A stretch of DNA of 64,000 bases, from assembly GCA_030063045.1 (NCBI GenBank), contig JAQSEB010000018.1, positions 62,001 to 126,000 of the forward strand, given 5' to 3'. Shown one piece after another: positions 25,305 to 38,128 of the stretch. The translations under genes and the position numbers were made by a program. The stretch is from Pratylenchus scribneri (Eukaryota > Nematoda > Chromadorea > Rhabditida > Pratylenchidae). The notes beneath the pieces were generated by a model. That model did not search any database and was not told the DNA's origin. It saw only the letters and a program-made list of their open reading frames with translations. Numbering within the stretch: the stretch's first letter is position 1; every line of letters starts with the position of its first letter.

Positions 25305-26896
25305 TTTTAGACATTTTTGCGTAGACATTTTGCAGACATTTTAGATATTTCGCTCTAATTCAGTTTTAATTGCTTTTTTTGATCTGAAATTTAAATGGGA
25401 GGTGTATTACGGCTAGGAGCAGGCGTTTAAGTCAAAAAATTTTTCTGCGCGACTTCCGGTTTCAAGGCGCGAGCTCGAGAATCTCGAAATTTTTGATCGT
25501 TAATAATTCGCTCACCAGGTTTCGCTCAGGCATGCGGTTAGTATCATTGGATAGCTCTTTGATTGTAGTTTCAGAATCAATAAACTCCGCATGGGCGCGC
25601 CGCTTGCGCCAGATTTTATGGGTTTTAAATCGGTTTGCAAAAAGGTTTGGTTAGGGAAAATTTTTTCCTTGATGGTTAATCCGTGCGCGGCTTGGAGAAA
25701 GGGCACTACTCCAGAGTATCAGCTTTCGAATGGTATATCGCTTTTGGCCCATCTCCTTCGCGCAGGTGAGTTATGCGTGCCAGAAGACATGGCATTTTTT
25801 TCCAAAATTTTGTCCGGAGCATAACTACCCTTAATTTTTAGATTTAGGCAAAGTGTTATATACCATTGAAAAGCTCATGACAAGGAGAAGTGCCCTTTCT
25901 CCCAGACCAAAACCGGTTTACAATGATGGAAAATTTTTAAACCGGTTAAACCGGTTTGGTAAAAGGTTTAAACCCTTGCGCGAAATGCTTTCGATTTGAT
26001 AATAGGCTCAATCGATGCGCAATGTTCGATATAGTATAAGAAATTTCGATTTCAGCTAATTTTGAACAATTTAAACACAAGTTTATAGGGTTTAAAAATT
26101 TTTAAACCAAATGGTTTAATTGACCATAACTATGGTTTAACAGCAATGTTTTGGTCTGAAATTGAAATTTTGCTTATTAAATCGACCATGCCGAATCGAT
26201 TGAGCTATAGATCAAAATAATACAAAAAAATTTTCGAAAAATTAGCAAAGGGTCCCCCCTTTGATTTTTCATTGGCCAGATGAATTTTTGGTCATAACTT
26301 GAGTAAGAGATGGTTTTGTAATAATATTATATTCCATTATTAGTGCTGAATTTTATGGAGAATTTTATAAAAATATTTAGCAATTTCTAGAACCTAACCC
26401 CTTTGAAATTTTTGGAAATTTTTGAAATTTTCAATTTTTTTTTTAAAATCCCGGTTTACAGGGGGTTAACTTAAAATTTATAATTTTATAAAAGTCGGAC
26501 AAAAATAATTAAATTTTAAATTTTGAATAAAAAGCCATACCAAATCTACATTTTTTTTACTATTTAACATTAATAATGATCATCCACTTTCTTTAGCCTT
26601 TATAAAATATTTTTTGGTCTCTTGATTGGTCACATGGTTTTACTCATTTTTATTCCAAAAACTTGAACAAATAAATTGTATTTTTTTGTATTTATACAAA
26701 AACAACAATGCGAAACATTGGAAAATTTTCCTGCCCATTTTCTGCTGCTCATTATTTTCTACAAATTTTTTTATTTATCGGAAATAATATTTTAATTAAT
26801 GTCAACTGACTCATTTTGTCACAATTTATCTTATGCTGATTATTTTAATTTATTTTTAGATTAATTCTAAACAAATTTAATCCAATCAAATAAAAG
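25305..26896 (+). repeat. R2 right part repeated upstream of receptor copy C
   Basis: Equal to 19048-20639 at a constant offset of 6257 bases, starting at TTTTAGACATTTTTGCG. It contains the GAGAAAGGGCAC motif, the palindrome (about 25997-26207) and the AT-rich 5' flank of the receptor. Confidence 0.85.
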
Positions 26897-29567
26897 ATGG
26901 TCATCAATACAAATTCAACAAATCCGGTAAATTAATTAATTATATAATTTTAAATAATTAAAATAATTTTTAAACATTAAATAAAGAAAAAAATTTAATA
27001 ATAAAAAATAGTGTTTTAATATTTAACAGCTTTATTTGGCTTATCGTAATTCGGGTACAACATTTGCTTTGATTGGGCCTGCATTCCTCATTTGGGCAAT
27101 CGGCGTTTGCGGCTTCCTTCTAAATTCATTTGTCCTTCTCACAACATATTTATCCAAGTAAAATTCAAAAATATTAATAAATGATTATTTTAATATAAAT
27201 AAAATTTTTAGTTCATTGCGCGGAACTGCCAATTATTTGATGGCATTGATTTGTTTGGCCGAGGCAATCCATCAAATAGGACATTCCATCTTCTTTGCCA
27301 TTGTGGTCAGTGGAATCAATTTCATTGATTTGGAATTGGCCGCATGGCTTACATTGCCCCAACATTTTTGCATGGGCCTATCATTAATGGGAATGCTTTT
27401 GGCTGCATTGGATCGATTGTTGGCAATCTCTTCTGATTCATTGTAGGGATATTATTTATAAATTAGCCGATAAAATATAAAACAGGACATTATTTGAATA
27501 GATCAATTCAATAAATATTATTTTGGCTATAAAAAAACAATGAAGCAAGTAGCAAGCACCTAGCCTAGATAGAGGAAGGCGATAATACATTGGAAAACTA
27601 TAAAATCCTCTATAAAATGGTCTTTCTAATTTTTCGGCGCCAGAAAAATTTGTAAAATAATAAGTGAATTTTTCCTAAAAATAATCGTTTATATTACATT
27701 CAAAAACATATAATAACCTTTTTAATATTAAATTTTATAAAAGCACTACATTATATCGGTCACTTAAGGGTTAAGGCTTATTAATTATAAGTATATATGG
27801 CTTTTTATTTCCAAATTAGTTGCGCTCTATAATTTAAATAAACAAAAGAATATCTTAGATATAGGTAATGGAATTTCATTATTGAACTGACTGAGTGAAT
27901 TATATTTGATGAAATTATTATTAATTTTTTATTAATATCTTAATTCAAATTTACAGCCACAACAATTTATGTCTGAATTATAAAAAGGGTTATTTGGCTA
28001 TTTTGACTGCAATAATGCTGATATATGGTGCAATTTGCAGCTATATTGTTATTTTGAATGGCCAAAAATATGGTGGAACGTAAGCATTGGAAAAAAATCT
28101 TTTTAAATTTTATTAATAAAACAGACCAACAACAGCATGTTTGGCCGAAGTTTTTCCGGTAAACGGTGACTTTCAAGCAGTTTGGTTTCTTCTACCCATT
28201 GTGCCATTGGTTTTATCTGCAATTTGCTATTTGATTATTGGAGCCATTATTCGATGCAATAAAAGCGGTAATTTTATTTGGAAAATACATATAATTAATG
28301 TAAAATTTGATGCCAAAAATGATAATTTTAAGTTGATATAATTATTTAATCGAACTTAATTATTTAATCTACTTTTTACCCATAAGGGCATAAAAATGCG
28401 AAATTTTTTCGGCTATTAATTTTTTTCTAGAGAAAAAATAATAATTAAAATAAAAGATATTATATTTCGGTATTAAAAAAATAAATATCTAAATAATTTT
28501 TTTTGATTAAATGATTTTTAAAATATTCTATTTAAATTTAATTAATATTATAATTTTTTAGTGAGCGCTAAAACGAATATGCGTCTTTTGCGTTCTCTGT
28601 TCATCATTTTATGTGTCAGCATTGGTGGTTATGCCATCAATTTCACAATTTATGAAATTTTATTGAATGTGAATTTCGGCCTCGACTTCATCACCATTTG
28701 GCAAATTTCCTTCATTGCCGGCGATCTTTTGAATATTTGCGCCGCTTCCAATGCTCCAATTCTCTATGTGAACAGGTACGAATTCATGTAAACATTTCAT
28801 TAGGTTTTCGAATTTTGCGCATCATTAAATATTTTAAAAATTTTACTTATTAATAAATTCTTTATACTATTTAGATTAAGTTTATTTGTAAATCATTTTA
28901 ATATAAAAATTGATCAAATATATACCTGAAAATTTTGATCAAAAAACCTATTTTGTCTTATTTTGAAATTTGCTCTCTAATCAACTCAATCTAATAACGG
29001 GTTATATTAATTATAATTGTTATGGTACCAAATTTTTTTACAAAAAAAAATTAAAATGATGCACAAATCGAGGCGTGAAAATTTCGGTACTTTTCCGTTA
29101 TGAATTCCCTCGCACAAAAAATTATGAAGCTTACTCTCCTAGAAGTAATTTTAAATCCTTATCAAGAATCTAACATCCTATTCGTTATATAAAGCCAATT
29201 TGATAAGAGAATGAGCCAAATTTTACCAAGAAAATGCTAGCGGGAACTAAGTGGTGAATTTGGTAGGGGATTCATAACGAAAAAATACCAAAATTTCATT
29301 CATTAATTGTTTAAATTACTATATGTTTATTATTTCAGCACAGAATATCGAAAGGCATTCAGGCAATTCTATTCGGCATTGTCCAATAGCAATCAAATTT
29401 ATTCGATCAATGTTCTCCACCAACAGCATCATCAATCACGGCGGCTTTCCTCCATTCAATCCAGCAGCCAAAATCAAATTCAACATATTTCATCGATGAA
29501 TAATAGTAGCACTCTTCAAGAATTGAAGAATAACAAAAATAACATTAATGAACAAAGAAGAGTTTAA
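26897..29567 (+). CDS. Srsx-like chemoreceptor, copy C (intact)
   Basis: Exons 26897-26926, 27030-27157, 27212-27442, 27957-28079, 28125-28267, 28562-28775 and 29339-29567. The product is the same 365 residues as copy B, including the N-glycosylated start, the LDRLLAI motif and the NAPILYVN region. The 6257-base offset to copy B holds through exons and introns alike, so the two genes separated very recently or are an assembly duplication. In this unit the gene is followed by both the small membrane protein and the Sre/Srab-like receptor. Confidence 0.82.
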
Positions 29568-29782
29568 CAAAATTAAGGAAAAAAAAACTCTAAACAAATA
29601 TTTTAAACATTTTTTATTCATAATTCTAATTTAATTTTAAATTGTTTATTTCTATTTTTGTATTAAATTTTACTTGATTAAATTAGTGTATAATAAATTT
29701 ATATATCCATAAAACTATAAATTTTCATAAATGAAGATAATAAAAATTATCTTTTAATAAATTTCTTCATTGATTATTTCCA

Positions 29783-30038
29783 TCATTTTTCCTCTTCTGC
29801 TGCTTCTTTCTCGTCATTTTTCCCAAAAATCCAATTCCAACATTTCTTCAGAATTCTATATGGCAAAAAAATAATCCATTTGGCTGCTAAATAAATGCTA
29901 CAAAAAATAAAAATTTTAATTAAAAATTTAAACTTTTTACCTTGTAAAACATAATAAAATGCTGAGGGCAAATGCCAAAATAAATTGTTCAGATGTCCTT
30001 TCAGGCCATAATCTTATTTGAAATCCAGCACCAGCCAT
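29783..30038 (-). CDS. Small membrane protein of 70 residues, copy C
   Basis: Exons 30038-29941 and 29897-29783 on the minus strand, with the same coding sequence as the other three copies. The Sre/Srab-like receptor copy C lies upstream on the same strand, ending at 30434, so the spacing between that stop and this ATG is about 395 bases. Confidence 0.58.
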
Positions 30039-30433
30039 TCGGAAAATTAACAATGATTAATAAATTTTGATAATAAAAATATTATAAATTTATTTATGGA
30101 GGGGTTGAAAAAATTGGAAGTGTTTTCGATGGAACGCAAATTTCAACTTATTTATTTATTTGGAATTTGGATGAATCATTTCTTTCCATTCCGTCGTATT
30201 TTTATCAAAAAGAGTAGATTGACTTTGATATTAATATTCTCGCTTCTTTATTTAAAATAATGATGACACATTTTTATCAAAGATTGGTCAATATCAGCAT
30301 CAAACACAAAATTAACGGAAAATTTCTTTATTACCGGAATAAAATTTAGGGATACGAAATTAGTGCATAAAATGAAATATAAATTTATCAATTAAAAAAT
30401 TATTCTAAAAACTTTCTCTATTTATATGGCCAC

Positions 30434-32537
30434 TTATTTCCACATTTCTTCAAGCATTTTAAAATGACTTTCCAATTCGGAAACGGAAATCAATGTTTGT
30501 CCGTTCAAATTGGCCATTTGTTGTTGTTTTTGGGTATGGCTCGAATCCTCTACTGCATTTGTACTGCGCAATCTAGTGATTATTCGAAGCCAATTCATTG
30601 CCTTTCTCCTCAACAATGGATGATGCCTGAAAATGATAAAAAAGGAATGAGTTTTGTGAATTATTTATCAATTCACCAAAAATAAATCCTATGCTTTATT
30701 TGAGAGTCAATTATTTTCCCTTCTATTCTTTTTCATCACTGACAAAATTTCAATAATTCTATTAACAATTTTTAAGTAAATCTCAAATAGTATATAATTA
30801 GTAATCGAATGGACCAATTAATTAATTAATTGAATAATACGTGATCACGGTCAATTCAATGAGTGAAGATAGGATTCCACTGATTAAAATCATCCACAAG
30901 ATATAAAAACTGATCATTTGCGGGGAATCAATCACATGAAAATATTGGACAAATTGAGTGCTAGAATTCAGGCAAATAATGGCAAAATGGAAGAAAAATG
31001 TTGGCATCAATTGTTTGGCAGTGCGAATATTTTCAGAGAGCTGGAAAAATATAAATTTAATTTTTACTCAAATATTTTATTTTTAAATCTAAAATGAATT
31101 AATTTAATTTTGACTAATTCAAAATAATATAAATCCTAAAATTTGCGAGTTGAAAAATTCTAAGAAGATTCAAATTTAATAGAAATTTTATTTAAAGAAT
31201 ATTTAAAATTATATTAATATTCACCTGATAACGTTGATTCAATGGCAATGTCTGCTGGAAGCGATAAAATTTCCAATTGAAGGTATAAAGCATTAAAATG
31301 ATCTGACAAAATAAATATTATTCTATAAATTTATTTTTAAAATAATGTGAATATAATTATTTTACAATAATTTAAAAATAAATCGGGCTCACAACAAATT
31401 CGGACAATGTCAGTAGAGTAAATAGAGAATGAAAAAGAATATTTAAAAAATCAGTAAAGCGTAGAGTTCCATTCTGGTAAAAACATTGTAAAAAGAAAAA
31501 AACAATCTGTGTAAATTTGGAGAATTATATTCCCAATGAAATAAATTAAAGCAATCACCGAAATGCCAATACTGCAAAAGGCCAAAATGGGGCATTTGTT
31601 GTCGAATTGGCCATAAGTTCGGAAAAATATGGTGGCCACAATGCGTTCCAATAAAAGTGCATGAATGATGTAATTGCGTAAAAAATTTGCAAATATTCCA
31701 AATGTTTGAATTGGGAATAATCCAAAGTAAAACATATCCTCAGAAATGAATTTGTATGCCACATATGCGATCCGACTCAATGAGAACTATTAAAAAAATT
31801 ATTTAAAATTTTTTTTTGTTTGTTCGGCTTTTAATTTTATTAATAAATAATAATTGATGAATTCTAATTTAATATTATAATAAAGAAATTTTGAAGAAAT
31901 TAAAATTAATAAGTGTAAAATTAAAAATGTTAATATTAAATTTGACTACTTTTTATTTTTTCTTAATCCATATTTGTTTTATAATTAATTTCGTTAAGCT
32001 TTATATCATCTTAACACTTATAAAACAAATAAATATAGAATATTTTAAAATAATAATTCGGAATATGAAATCCAATATTAATATTAATGTACTTACTTAT
32101 TAGTTATTATCTACCTCCTCCAGAATTTGAAAAATTTTTTAGGGGATTCTCATTTTATTATTCATATTTGATTGTAAAACTATAAAAAAGTGAAACAAAT
32201 TTTGGGGGTAATTAAGGCAATTTTGGGGATGAAAAAATCTGGTGATAGATACTACGTAAGCGGAAGTACCAATAAGAATTCTATAGCCCAGAAATTTCCC
32301 CACAATTAAAAAAATTAAAAAATTAAAAAAAACCAAAGCAATGGTGGCACTTTGTGTTAGCAAAATAATTTTCAAATTGGGATGAAGCAATTTTGTGTTG
32401 AAAATCAGTGAAAAATTAAAAATTGATATAATAAATGCCGTTGGATGCATTAAAAACAATTCCATTGCTGAACCAATTGTGGCTGCCAAAATTATATTGT
32501 TGGAAACATCAGCAATTGGTGGCCCCGTTGAGTTCAT
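30434..32537 (-). CDS. Sre/Srab-like seven-transmembrane chemoreceptor, copy C
   Basis: Exons on the minus strand: 32537-32256, 31786-31559, 31506-31393, 31302-31225, 31040-30841 and 30626-30434. They make 365 codons, one more than copy A because FANFLRN keeps a Phe codon that copy A lacks. The ERIVAT, NQRYQLSENIR and LLRRKA marks are identical. Introns and both flanks are also nearly identical to copy A. The two copies sit in the first and second 17.5 kb units. Confidence 0.76.
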
Positions 32538-33013
32538 TTCAATTTTTAATGGAAGTGACAAGTGAATGAGAAATATATGAAAATTTAGGCTTTTATTAGA
32601 AGAAATAATTATTGATATTGGAGAATACATAAATTTTTATTAATTGACATTTAAAATTAAAAAATATTTAAAAAAGCTTTTTTCATTTATTTAAAATATA
32701 TATTTAAATATTTTGGAAATAAATCACTCTATCTAAATTAAAAATAATCTTGGTCAAAATTAATTTAAAAATTTCAAAATTTTTAAATTAAAATAATAAT
32801 TTTTGAATTTTAATATATCAAAATGTGTTATCAATATTTTTATTCAATATTGAGCATTTCTCTTAATATTCAGTCAGACATAAATTTAATTTAAGGTTAC
32901 TATTGCTCTTATTAGCCAAATAAAAGTGCCAATTTTATTAAAAATATTATTTAGAAGAAATTGGCGGCAAAATTGCAGGTGTCAATTAACGTTTTATGCT
33001 TTAATAGTTCACC

Positions 33014-34219
33014 AATGCGCGGATGGGAGAAAGGGCACATCTAGAGAGTGAGAGCTTTCAAATGGTATATCACTCTAGGCCCAACTCCTTCGCGCAGATG
33101 AGCTATGGATGACACAAAATTGCCAATTTTTGACCAAATTTTTAAACTCATAAATAAAAATTATTTTTAAAATGGTAAATATTTAATTGTTTTTGACATT
33201 ATTTGTAGAGAATTTTATGGCGAGTAAAATGACATATAGATTAGCCCGAACGGTTTGGCCATTCCAGAGTTATGGCCATTAAACCGTTTCAAAATTTGCA
33301 TTTTTTCACCCAGCAATGAGAGTTTTTGAACTGTATTTTTTATACATGAATATATCATGGCGGCGCTTTATCAAAAGGCACAACTAGACATCCAGGGCTA
33401 TTCAACGGTATATTACACTTGGCCCAATTCGCTCTAGCATTCGAGTGCGGCGACCGACAAAACCAAATTTTTGTCAAATTTTACGAATTTATTGGTTGAA
33501 GAAATGCAAATTGTGCTATAAGTATTGAAATCAATGCAAAATGGTTTCGAAAATAATTTTTTAATTATTTAAAATAGAAATAAAATAATTTTATCCAAAA
33601 ATATGTGGTTTAAACCCTTTAAACCAGTTTTGCGCGAAACCGGTTTAATGACTAAATGGATTGAAAATAGGCTCAATCGATGCGAAATAGTCGATTTAGT
33701 CGGCAAAATTTCTTTTATGACTCATTTTGATCAATTTAAACCATATTTACAAGGGTTTAAACTTTTTAAACCAAATGGTTTAGTTGACCATAACTATGGT
33801 TTAAATGTATCAAAATGGGCTGAAATTGAAATTTTGCCCACTAAATCGACCATGCCGATTCGATTGAGGTATATATCATGGTTATAGGACAAAAAAAAAA
33901 TTCGAAAAATTAGCAAAGGGTTCCCCCCTTTGGTTTCGCATTGGCCAAAAGGTTTTTTGGCCATTATTTGAGTAAAAATTAATTTATATATAAAATTCTT
34001 ATCCATTTTTAGTGCAGAATTTAATTTAGAATTTTTTAAAAATAATTAGAAAAATTTTTAACCTAACCCTTTGAAATTTTTGAAATTTTTTGAAATTTTA
34101 AAATTTTTTCGAAAATCCCGGTTTTCGAAGGGTTAGCTTACAATTTTTAATTTTAAAATATTTTTAAAAAATTCTTTATAAAATTCTTCATCAATATAAC
34201 TTTATTTCAAATTAAAATA
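33014..34219 (+). repeat. Repeat block R1, copy 3
   Basis: Near-identical to 15531-16736. A substitution close to the junction with the next block (CAAAGATATAAAT at 34237 against CAAAGGTATAAAT at 16754) distinguishes the two long units. Confidence 0.85.
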
Positions 34220-37200
34220 TCTATTATTTACAAAGATATAAATTTTTAAAAATTATTTCAAATTTTCCATTTCAATTTTTTCATCAATTTTGACCGACTC
34301 ATAAAGAACATGGAAATTCATTTAAAATGCTTCGAATATGGTATCAATCGATTCACAATGGTCGATTTAGTATATGAAATTTCGATTTCAGCTCATTTTG
34401 AACAATTTAAACAAAAGTTTATAGGGTTTAAAAATTTTAAACCAAATGGTTTATTTGATTATAAATATGCTCTAAATGTTTTAAATTGAGCTGAAATTGA
34501 AATCTTACCTACTAAATCGACCATGGCGATTCGAATGAGCCATATTTGGTAATGAATTCTTTTAGTCCAGTGGTATTACTATTACTTTTTTGAGGTCGTG
34601 GGTTCTATTCCCAATAGTGATAAATAGATTTTACATAACAATAATCAAATTTTAATACATAATATAATAATATAATGAATATAAAATATTTTGAATTTAA
34701 TTTTTCATTTTAATTATTCCAATTAATAAATCATTTTACAATGGATGAACCAATCGGACCCAGTTTGAGCCCCGAAGAGGCGAAAATAGCAATATTTGCA
34801 TCTAGAAGATATTACTATTCTAAAACGTTTAGATTAATTTCCCTACGAATTTCTAATTTTTATTTAAATAAAAAATACATCATTTTTGATTTGTCTGATT
34901 CCTAAGCAATTAATTAATCCTTATCAGCCGAACTATAGTGAAGCAATAAAATGAAATAATTCTTTTAGGCAATTTTCCCAAGCATTTCTCCTCTTTAATC
35001 CCCAACTGTACCATTTTCTACCTACCATTCCTTCATTTTTCTTTGCATTTTTGCTTCCATTATTCACCTAAATTTTTTTTGTACGAATTTATCCAACAAA
35101 ATCAAGAAAAAATCATTCAATAGAACGTATCAAATCAAATATTATATTCATTTTACACCATTCGCGTTAAAATGTATCCTTTTTTACAATTTTTTTATAC
35201 AATTTACAATTCGACAAATGGCCTCAAAATCAAAAATTTTGCTGCTAATTTTGCGATAAGTTTATTATTTTTTATTCTAATATAAAATTATTTTTTATGA
35301 CTGATGAATGCATTTGCCGAAATATTGTTCAATTTTATGTATCAACCAATTTATGCGCCACAAACATTGTTCGATGTTTTGTTTATTTATTGGCTAATTC
35401 TATTCTAACCAGCAAATGTTATCATCCAATTGGAAAAAATCGGCTAGAAAACGGCCGATTTCGATGCGGTTTTTTTTGTTAGAACAATGATCTCCTAGCG
35501 GACAGATGTAAAAACACGTCGAAAGAGCCATCGCACGCCAAATTTGATTAATTTTGAAGGGAGTTATGGCAAAATCGTATCTACAGCCAATACAGGTGCT
35601 TTTAGGGTTGCAGCGCGAAGCGCTGCTGGTAAACAAAGTGGGGCGAATGTATTTTTAGAAGTAGAAAATTCAGAGATGTATTATAAAAAAAAAATTTCGA
35701 AAAATGGTCCACGGGTTAGAAAGTTATGGTGGTATAAATGGTTCAAAAATTTTGAATTTTTTCGCGCAGCCAAGTAAAATTTTTTTCTACGTTATTTTCG
35801 GGCATCGAATTTAATCCTATTTGATAGAGCTGAATCTGGGCTTTAAAATGATATAAGGTTTGTTAGGGTTTGGACCAACAGTTGGGGAGTTAAACCGGTT
35901 TAAACCGTTTGGATTTTGGTAAAAACCAGGTTTAGTGTAGGGGGTTAAAATCGATTTTTTATGAGGTCGTGGGTTCGAATCCCAGTAATGGCAAATGATT
36001 TATAATGAGAAAATATGATAATATAAATTATTCTGAACCGGTTTTAAACCATTTAAACCGGTTTAAAATTTTTTTAATTTCCAATATTTTCCATTTTCCA
36101 TAAATAAATAGTTGAATATAGGGTAAACGATGATGCTGAGCACGAATTTGATATCCATTTTCGATTTTGATGATTTAGTCCAGTGGTTTGACTGTAGATT
36201 GATAATTTTGAGGTCGAAGGTTCAATTCCTACCAGCGGCAAATCATTTTTTCACATCAATAATCCAATTTAAATACATATACATGAAATATTAATGAATA
36301 TAAAAAATGTTAAAATTCTTTTTCCCATAAAATATTCCAATTTCCAAATAGTGAGTGCTGCGGTACTCGACTGCTTTGTAAAAAAATGAGGGGGGATCCA
36401 TGCATTTTCTGGTAAAACTTTTTTTTGTGCCAACTGATTTTGGCGCTTTTTGTTCAGGGAATATAATGATCTCCTGGCCGAGAGATTTGGCCAAAAAATT
36501 TTTCACTACCCTACCCCCCCCCCCCCCCCCCGGCGATTTTAGACATTTTTGCGTAGACATTTTGCAGACATTTTAGATATTTCGCTCTAATTCAGTTTTA
36601 ATTGCTTTTTTTGATCTGAAATTTAAATGGGAGGTGTATTACGGCTAGGAGCAGGCGTTTAAGTCAAAAAATTTTTCTGCGCGACTTCCGGTTTCAAGGC
36701 GCGAGCTCGAGAATCTCGAAATTTTTGATCGTTAATAATTCGCTCACCAGGTTTCGCTCAGGCATGCGGTTAGTATCATTGGATAGCTCTTTGATTGTAG
36801 TTTCAGAATCAATAAACTCCGCATGGGCGCGCCGCTTGCGCCAGATTTTATGGGTTTTAAATCGGTTTGCAAAAAGGTTTGGTTAGGGAAATTTTTTTCC
36901 TTGATGGTTAATCCGTGCGCGGCTTGGAGAAAGGGCACTACTCCAGAGTATCAGCTTTCGAATGGTATATCGCTTTTGGCCCATCTCCTTCGCGCAGGTG
37001 AGTTATGCGTGCCAGAAGACATGGCATTTTTTTCCAAAATTTTGTCCGGAGCATAACTACCCTTAATTTTTAGATTTAGGCAAAGTGTTATATACCATTG
37101 AAAAGCTCATGACAAGGAGAAGTGCCCTTTCTCCCAGACCAAAACCGGTTTACAATGATGGAAAATTTTTAAACCGGTTAAACCGGTTTGGTAAAAGGTT

Positions 37201-38128
37201 TAAACCCTTGCGCGAAATGCTTTCGATTTGATAATAGGCTCAATCGATGCGCAATGTTCGATATAGTATAAGAAATTTCGATTTCAGCTAATTTTGAACA
37301 ATTTAAACACAAGTTTATAGGGTTTAAAAATTTTTAAACCAAATGGTTTAATTGACCATAACTATGGTTTAACAGCAATGTTTTGGTCTGAAATTGAAAT
37401 TTTGCTTATTAAATCGACCATGCCGAATCGATTGAGCTATAGATCAAAATAATACAAAAAAATTTTCGAAAAATTAGCAAAGGGTCCCCCCTTTGATTTT
37501 TCATTGGCCAGATGAATTTTTGGTCATAACTTGAGTAAGAGATGGTTTTGTAATAATATTATATTCCATTATTAGTGCTGAATTTTATGGAGAATTTTAT
37601 AAAAATATTTAGCAATTTCTAGAACCTAACCCCTTTGAAATTTTTGGAAATTTTTGAAATTTTCAATTTTTTTTTTAAAATCCCGGTTTACAGGGGGTTA
37701 ACTTAAAATTTATAATTTTATAAAAGTCGGACAAAAATAATTAAATTTTAAATTTTGAATAAAAAGCCATACCAAATCTACATTTTTTTTACTATTTAAC
37801 ATTAATAATGATCATCCACTTTCTTTAGCCTTTATAAAATATTTTTTGGTCTCTTGATTGGTCACATGGTTTTACTCATTTTTATTCCAAAAACTTGAAC
37901 AAATAAATTGTATTTTTTTGTATTTATACAAAAACAACAATGCGAAACATTGGAAAATTTTCCTGCCCATTTTCTGCTGCTCATTATTTTCTACAAATTT
38001 TTTTATTTATCGGAAATAATATTTTAATTAATGTCAACTGACTCATTTTGTCACAATTTATCTTATGCTGATTATTTTAATTTATTTTTAGATTAATTCT
38101 AAACAAATTTAATCCAATCAAATAAAAG
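34220..38128. repeat. Repeat mosaic R2 upstream of receptor copy D
   Basis: It matches 16737-20639 at offset 17484, rising to 17489 after the poly-C tract, which has 18 C here (36514-36531) against 13 at 19030-19042. It carries the same tRNA-like segments (A-boxes near 34563, 35933 and 36176), the 54-codon open frame at 34741-34905, the hairpin at 35610 and the palindromes. Confidence 0.85.
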
